NCBI GenBank assembly: GCA_937871605.1
Contig: CALMRM010000210.1
Coordinates: 1 to 16,877 of the forward strand
Source: an uncultured Terriglobus sp.
GTDB lineage: Bacteria; Acidobacteriota; Terriglobia; Terriglobales; Acidobacteriaceae
Direction of reading: 5' to 3'
Length of the DNA stretch: 16,877 nucleotides
Within the stretch, counting starts at the first letter, position 1; each line of letters begins with the position of its first letter. The translations under genes and the position numbers were made by a program. The notes below the pieces were generated by a model that made no database searches, had not been told where the DNA came from, and saw only the letters and a program-made list of their open reading frames with translations. This document shows, piece by piece, positions 14,616 to 16,877 of the stretch.

Positions 14616-16451
14616 ATGCGTTCTATGAAGTTCGTCGTTGCCACAGCCTTGCTTGTCTCCGGTCTTGCTACGGCTGCTGTTCATGCGCAAGGCGGTACCG
14701 GCACCGCCGGCCTTGCGCCCTCTGCCGTGAAGCAGCTGCATGAGATTTACGCGCTGAAAGCCTCATTGACACCTGCTGAGCGGAAGATGTCGACCAATCT
14801 TGTGCTGCTGTCGCGACTGGTGCAGGGCAAACTGCCCGCCGACCTGGTGCAGATGGTGAGCTTGCCTGTGCGCAATGCCCAGGGCAAGTTTGCCGTGGAC
14901 GTGCATGCCCGGCCGGGCGTTGCGCTGGCCGCAGCCTTGTCAGACGTCGTTGAGACCGAAGCCACCCCGGCGTTTGGCGAGCGCAACCATGTGCGTGCCC
15001 AAGTTGGCCTGACAGAGTTGTTAAAGCTCGCGTCGCAGAGCGATGTGCAGACCGTGTCAGAGGCCGCACGGGCGCACACCAATGTCGGTTCCGTAACGTC
15101 GCAGGGCTACGTGGCACACCGTGCGAACACGGTGATCTCCGGTGGCATTACTGGTACAGGCATCAAGGTGGGTGTGCTGGCCGACAGTGCGTATCCTGAC
15201 CGCGTGGCTGCGCTCATCGCTTCCGGCGACCTGCCGGCAGACACGGTTGTAGTGCCCGGCCAGGCAGGCCCGTCTGACAATAGCGGCGAAAACGAGGGCA
15301 CGGCCATGATGGAGATCGTGCACGACATTGCGCCCAATGCCAAGCTCTTCTTCGCGTCGGCGTTCAACGGGGAGGACAGCTTTGCCGCCAACATCCGCAC
15401 CCTGCGCAATACCTATGGCTGCGACATCATCGTGGACGATGTGAGCTACTTCGACGAGGCCGTCTTCCAGGATGGCCCTGTCGCGCAGGCGGTGAACGAT
15501 GTGACCGCGAGCGGCGCGCTGTACTTCTCATCCGCTGCCAATTCCGGCAACCTGACCTCCGGCTCTTCCGGTACGTGGGAGGGTGATTTCTCTCCTTCGA
15601 CGGCGGCCCTTCCTGCCGCCATCGTGGCTGAGGGCGAAACTGGTGTGCTGAACAGCTTTGGCACGCTACCCTATGACACGCTCACGGCCGCGACGACCGA
15701 CATCGGCCTGTTCTGGTCAGACCCGCTGGGCAAATCGAATAACGACTATGACATCTTTGTGACGAACTCCACGGGTACCCAGGTGATCGGGCTCGGTGCA
15801 GATACGCAGGACGGCACCGAGGATCCGTACGAGCAGGTGTACACCGGTAGTACCTTTCCAGCTGGCAGCCGCATTTACGTCGTGCTGTACAGCGGCAGCA
15901 CGCGCGCGTTGCATATCGACACGGAGCGTGGGCAACTGAGCGTGGCGACCAGCGGCGCGACCTTTGGCCACAATGCCGGTGCCAGCACCTTCTCAGCGGC
16001 AGCGGTGTACTGGAACGCGGCCAAGCGTGGCGCGACGCCCTTTACCGGCGGCAGCACAAATCCAGATGAATTCTTTAGCTCGGATGGTCCACGCAAGATC
16101 TTCTACAACCCCGATGGCACCCCCATCACACCGGGCAATCTGCTGTTCAGCACCAGCGGTGGCCGAACGCTGATCAAGCCGGACGCGGCAGGTGCGGACG
16201 GTGTGAATACGGCCACACCGGGTTTTGCGCCGTTCTTTGGCACGTCTGCCGCGGCACCGCATCTGGCCGGAATTGCGGCCCTCGTGAAGTCGGTTAATCC
16301 GTCGCTGACCAACACGCAGATTCGGAACTTCATGACCGGTACCGCGCTGGACAACATGGAGCCGGGTGTGGACCGTGACAGCGGCTATGGCATCGTGTCG
16401 GCACTCAACGCGGTGAATGCTGCCAAGGCGACGCTCACCCCGACCAACTAA
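14616..16451 (+). CDS. Exported subtilase-like (S8) peptidase with Glu in place of the usual catalytic His
   Basis: A 611-residue exported protein. The signal peptide is residues 1-24 (MRSMKFVVATALL..., cleavage near VHA-QG). Residues about 25-165 look like a propeptide region. The subtilase-like domain shows Asp190 in GIKVGVLADSAYPD, Asn309 in LYFSSAANSGN (oxyanion hole) and Ser544 in FFGTSAAAPHLAGIAALVK. Where subtilases have HGTHVA, this protein has EGTAMMEIVHD, with Glu227 at the His position and a His seven residues later. An Asp/Glu/Ser set would resemble sedolisins (S53), though the second sedolisin acid, four residues on, is Met here. A region of about 230 residues between Asn309 and Ser544 may hold an inserted beta-rich domain. 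ATG 14616 is chosen: GAGGAG ends 4 nt before it. ATG 14625 (MKFVV) is possible. A secreted-protein gene follows after a hairpin. Confidence 0.88.
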   Translation: MRSMKFVVATALLVSGLATAAVHAQGGTGTAGLAPSAVKQLHEIYALKASLTPAERKMSTNLVLLSRLVQGKLPADLVQMVSLPVRNAQGKFAVDVHARPGVALAAALSDVVETEATPAFGERNHVRAQVGLTELLKLASQSDVQTVSEAARAHTNVGSVTSQGYVAHRANTVISGGITGTGIKVGVLADSAYPDRVAALIASGDLPADTVVVPGQAGPSDNSGENEGTAMMEIVHDIAPNAKLFFASAFNGEDSFAANIRTLRNTYGCDIIVDDVSYFDEAVFQDGPVAQAVNDVTASGALYFSSAANSGNLTSGSSGTWEGDFSPSTAALPAAIVAEGETGVLNSFGTLPYDTLTAATTDIGLFWSDPLGKSNNDYDIFVTNSTGTQVIGLGADTQDGTEDPYEQVYTGSTFPAGSRIYVVLYSGSTRALHIDTERGQLSVATSGATFGHNAGASTFSAAAVYWNAAKRGATPFTGGSTNPDEFFSSDGPRKIFYNPDGTPITPGNLLFSTSGGRTLIKPDAAGADGVNTATPGFAPFFGTSAAAPHLAGIAALVKSVNPSLTNTQIRNFMTGTALDNMEPGVDRDSGYGIVSALNAVNAAKATLTPTN

Positions 16452-16460
16452 ATGGCTTGT

Positions 16461-16498
16461 AGCGGTCCGCCACCGGCGGCCGCTCACCCCTTATTTTG
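16461..16498 (+). terminator. Hairpin with weak T-rich tail after the subtilase-like gene
   Basis: AGCGGTCCGCC (16461-16471) pairs with GGCGGCCGCT (16475-16484), with one bulged base and an ACC loop. After CACCCC the tail TTATTTT follows. The spacer weakens the case for a factor-independent terminator. It may instead cut expression of the downstream gene in part or protect the upstream mRNA. Confidence 0.45.
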
Positions 16499-16520
16499 CT
16501 CGAGCTCCAGGAGATTTCTC

Positions 16521-16877
16521 ATGCTTCGTTCCATCCTTACCTCGGCGCTGCTGTTTGCCAGCGCGGGTGTGCTTACCGCTTCGGCAACGCCGATCGCCGC
16601 CTTCAACGGCCAGGTCGTCACCACGTCCAGCAAGACAGAGTTAGGCCGGCTGTCGCGCAATAACGTGCCGCAAAGCTGGACGGTGCAGGAGCGGTACCCC
16701 GGAGTTGTGAACCCGTCAACGACGTATTACTACAACACGTACACATTGAATTATGCGAACTTCGTTCCCAATAATTTCGTCGAGATCTCCTTTACCGACG
16801 AGGCAGCAAACGGAGCGGTTTTCATTAGCGCCTACGCCAACAGCTTCGACCCAACCAACAAGCAGCTGAACTGGCTC
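16521..16877 (+). CDS. Secreted protein of unknown function (3' end missing)
   Basis: The frame is open from ATG 16521 to the window end (119 codons). CCAGGAG ends 7 nt before the ATG, an excellent ribosome site. Residues 1 to about 22 form a signal peptide (MLRSILTSALLFASAGVLTASA). The mature part is rich in Asn, Tyr, Ser and Thr (NPSTTYYYNTYTLNYANF, FVEISFTDEAANGAVFISAY), which suggests a beta-rich surface or extracellular protein. I do not recognise a family. Such proteins often end in a sorting signal, which would lie outside the window. It starts 69 nt after the protease stop and may share its transcript, which makes a substrate or partner relation possible but untested. Confidence 0.75.
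   Translation, partial: MLRSILTSALLFASAGVLTASATPIAAFNGQVVTTSSKTELGRLSRNNVPQSWTVQERYPGVVNPSTTYYYNTYTLNYANFVPNNFVEISFTDEAANGAVFISAYANSFDPTNKQLNWL

Noticed and set aside
14270..14644. N-terminal extension of the isomerase frame
   Set aside because: No family similarity, and it is upstream of a plausible ribosome site. The barrel begins at MKTMQGPG.

Overview
The window is GC-rich bacterial DNA with tightly packed genes on both strands. It looks like an Acidobacteriota chromosome, probably Terriglobia/Acidobacteriaceae (Terriglobus, Granulicella, Edaphobacter type). This is inferred from the mix of an Oar-like TonB-dependent receptor with an N-terminal carboxypeptidase-regulatory fold, an atypical subtilase, an HpnK/ChbG-like deacetylase, a Deinococcus-type topoisomerase IB, and palindromic extragenic repeats of a style I associate with that group. 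No rRNA, CRISPR array, transposase or phage gene was seen, so this is mostly an ordinary chromosomal region.

Layout. (1) 1-1224 (+) is the 3' part of hldE, a bifunctional ADP-heptose (LPS core) enzyme. It converges on a tRNA-Lys(UUU) on the minus strand that starts 9 nt past its stop. (2) 1311-1628 holds no gene but two different palindromic repeat elements. (3) 1629-5816 (-) holds three genes reading leftward: a ChbG/HpnK-family deacetylase, a small exported Cys/His protein resembling DUF2946, and a large outer-membrane TonB-dependent receptor. (4) 6004-9249 (+) holds a polyprenyl-phosphate sugar phosphotransferase that starts exopolysaccharide repeat synthesis, followed 21 nt later by glutamine-dependent NAD+ synthetase. 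(5) 9250-9517 holds two inverted copies of a 33-nt repeat. (6) 9518-11835 (+) holds an exported DsbA-like thiol-disulfide protein and a type IB topoisomerase whose five active-site residues have the spacing of the Deinococcus enzyme. (7) 12063-14269 (-) is a two-gene unit with a 4-nt overlap: a TIM-barrel sugar isomerase/epimerase, then a Gfo/Idh/MocA oxidoreductase. (8) 14616-16877 (+) holds an exported subtilase-like protease, a hairpin, and the start of a second exported protein cut by the window edge.

Functionally, the envelope dominates: LPS heptose, exopolysaccharide initiation, outer-membrane uptake, periplasmic disulfide chemistry and secreted proteolysis. NAD synthesis, DNA topology and a sugar or inositol oxidation module accompany it. 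The most interesting items are a subtilase in which Glu sits where the catalytic His is expected, a two-level nested palindrome at 1358-1447, a second repeat family found at two or more sites, and the small CxxC protein paired with the TonB receptor.
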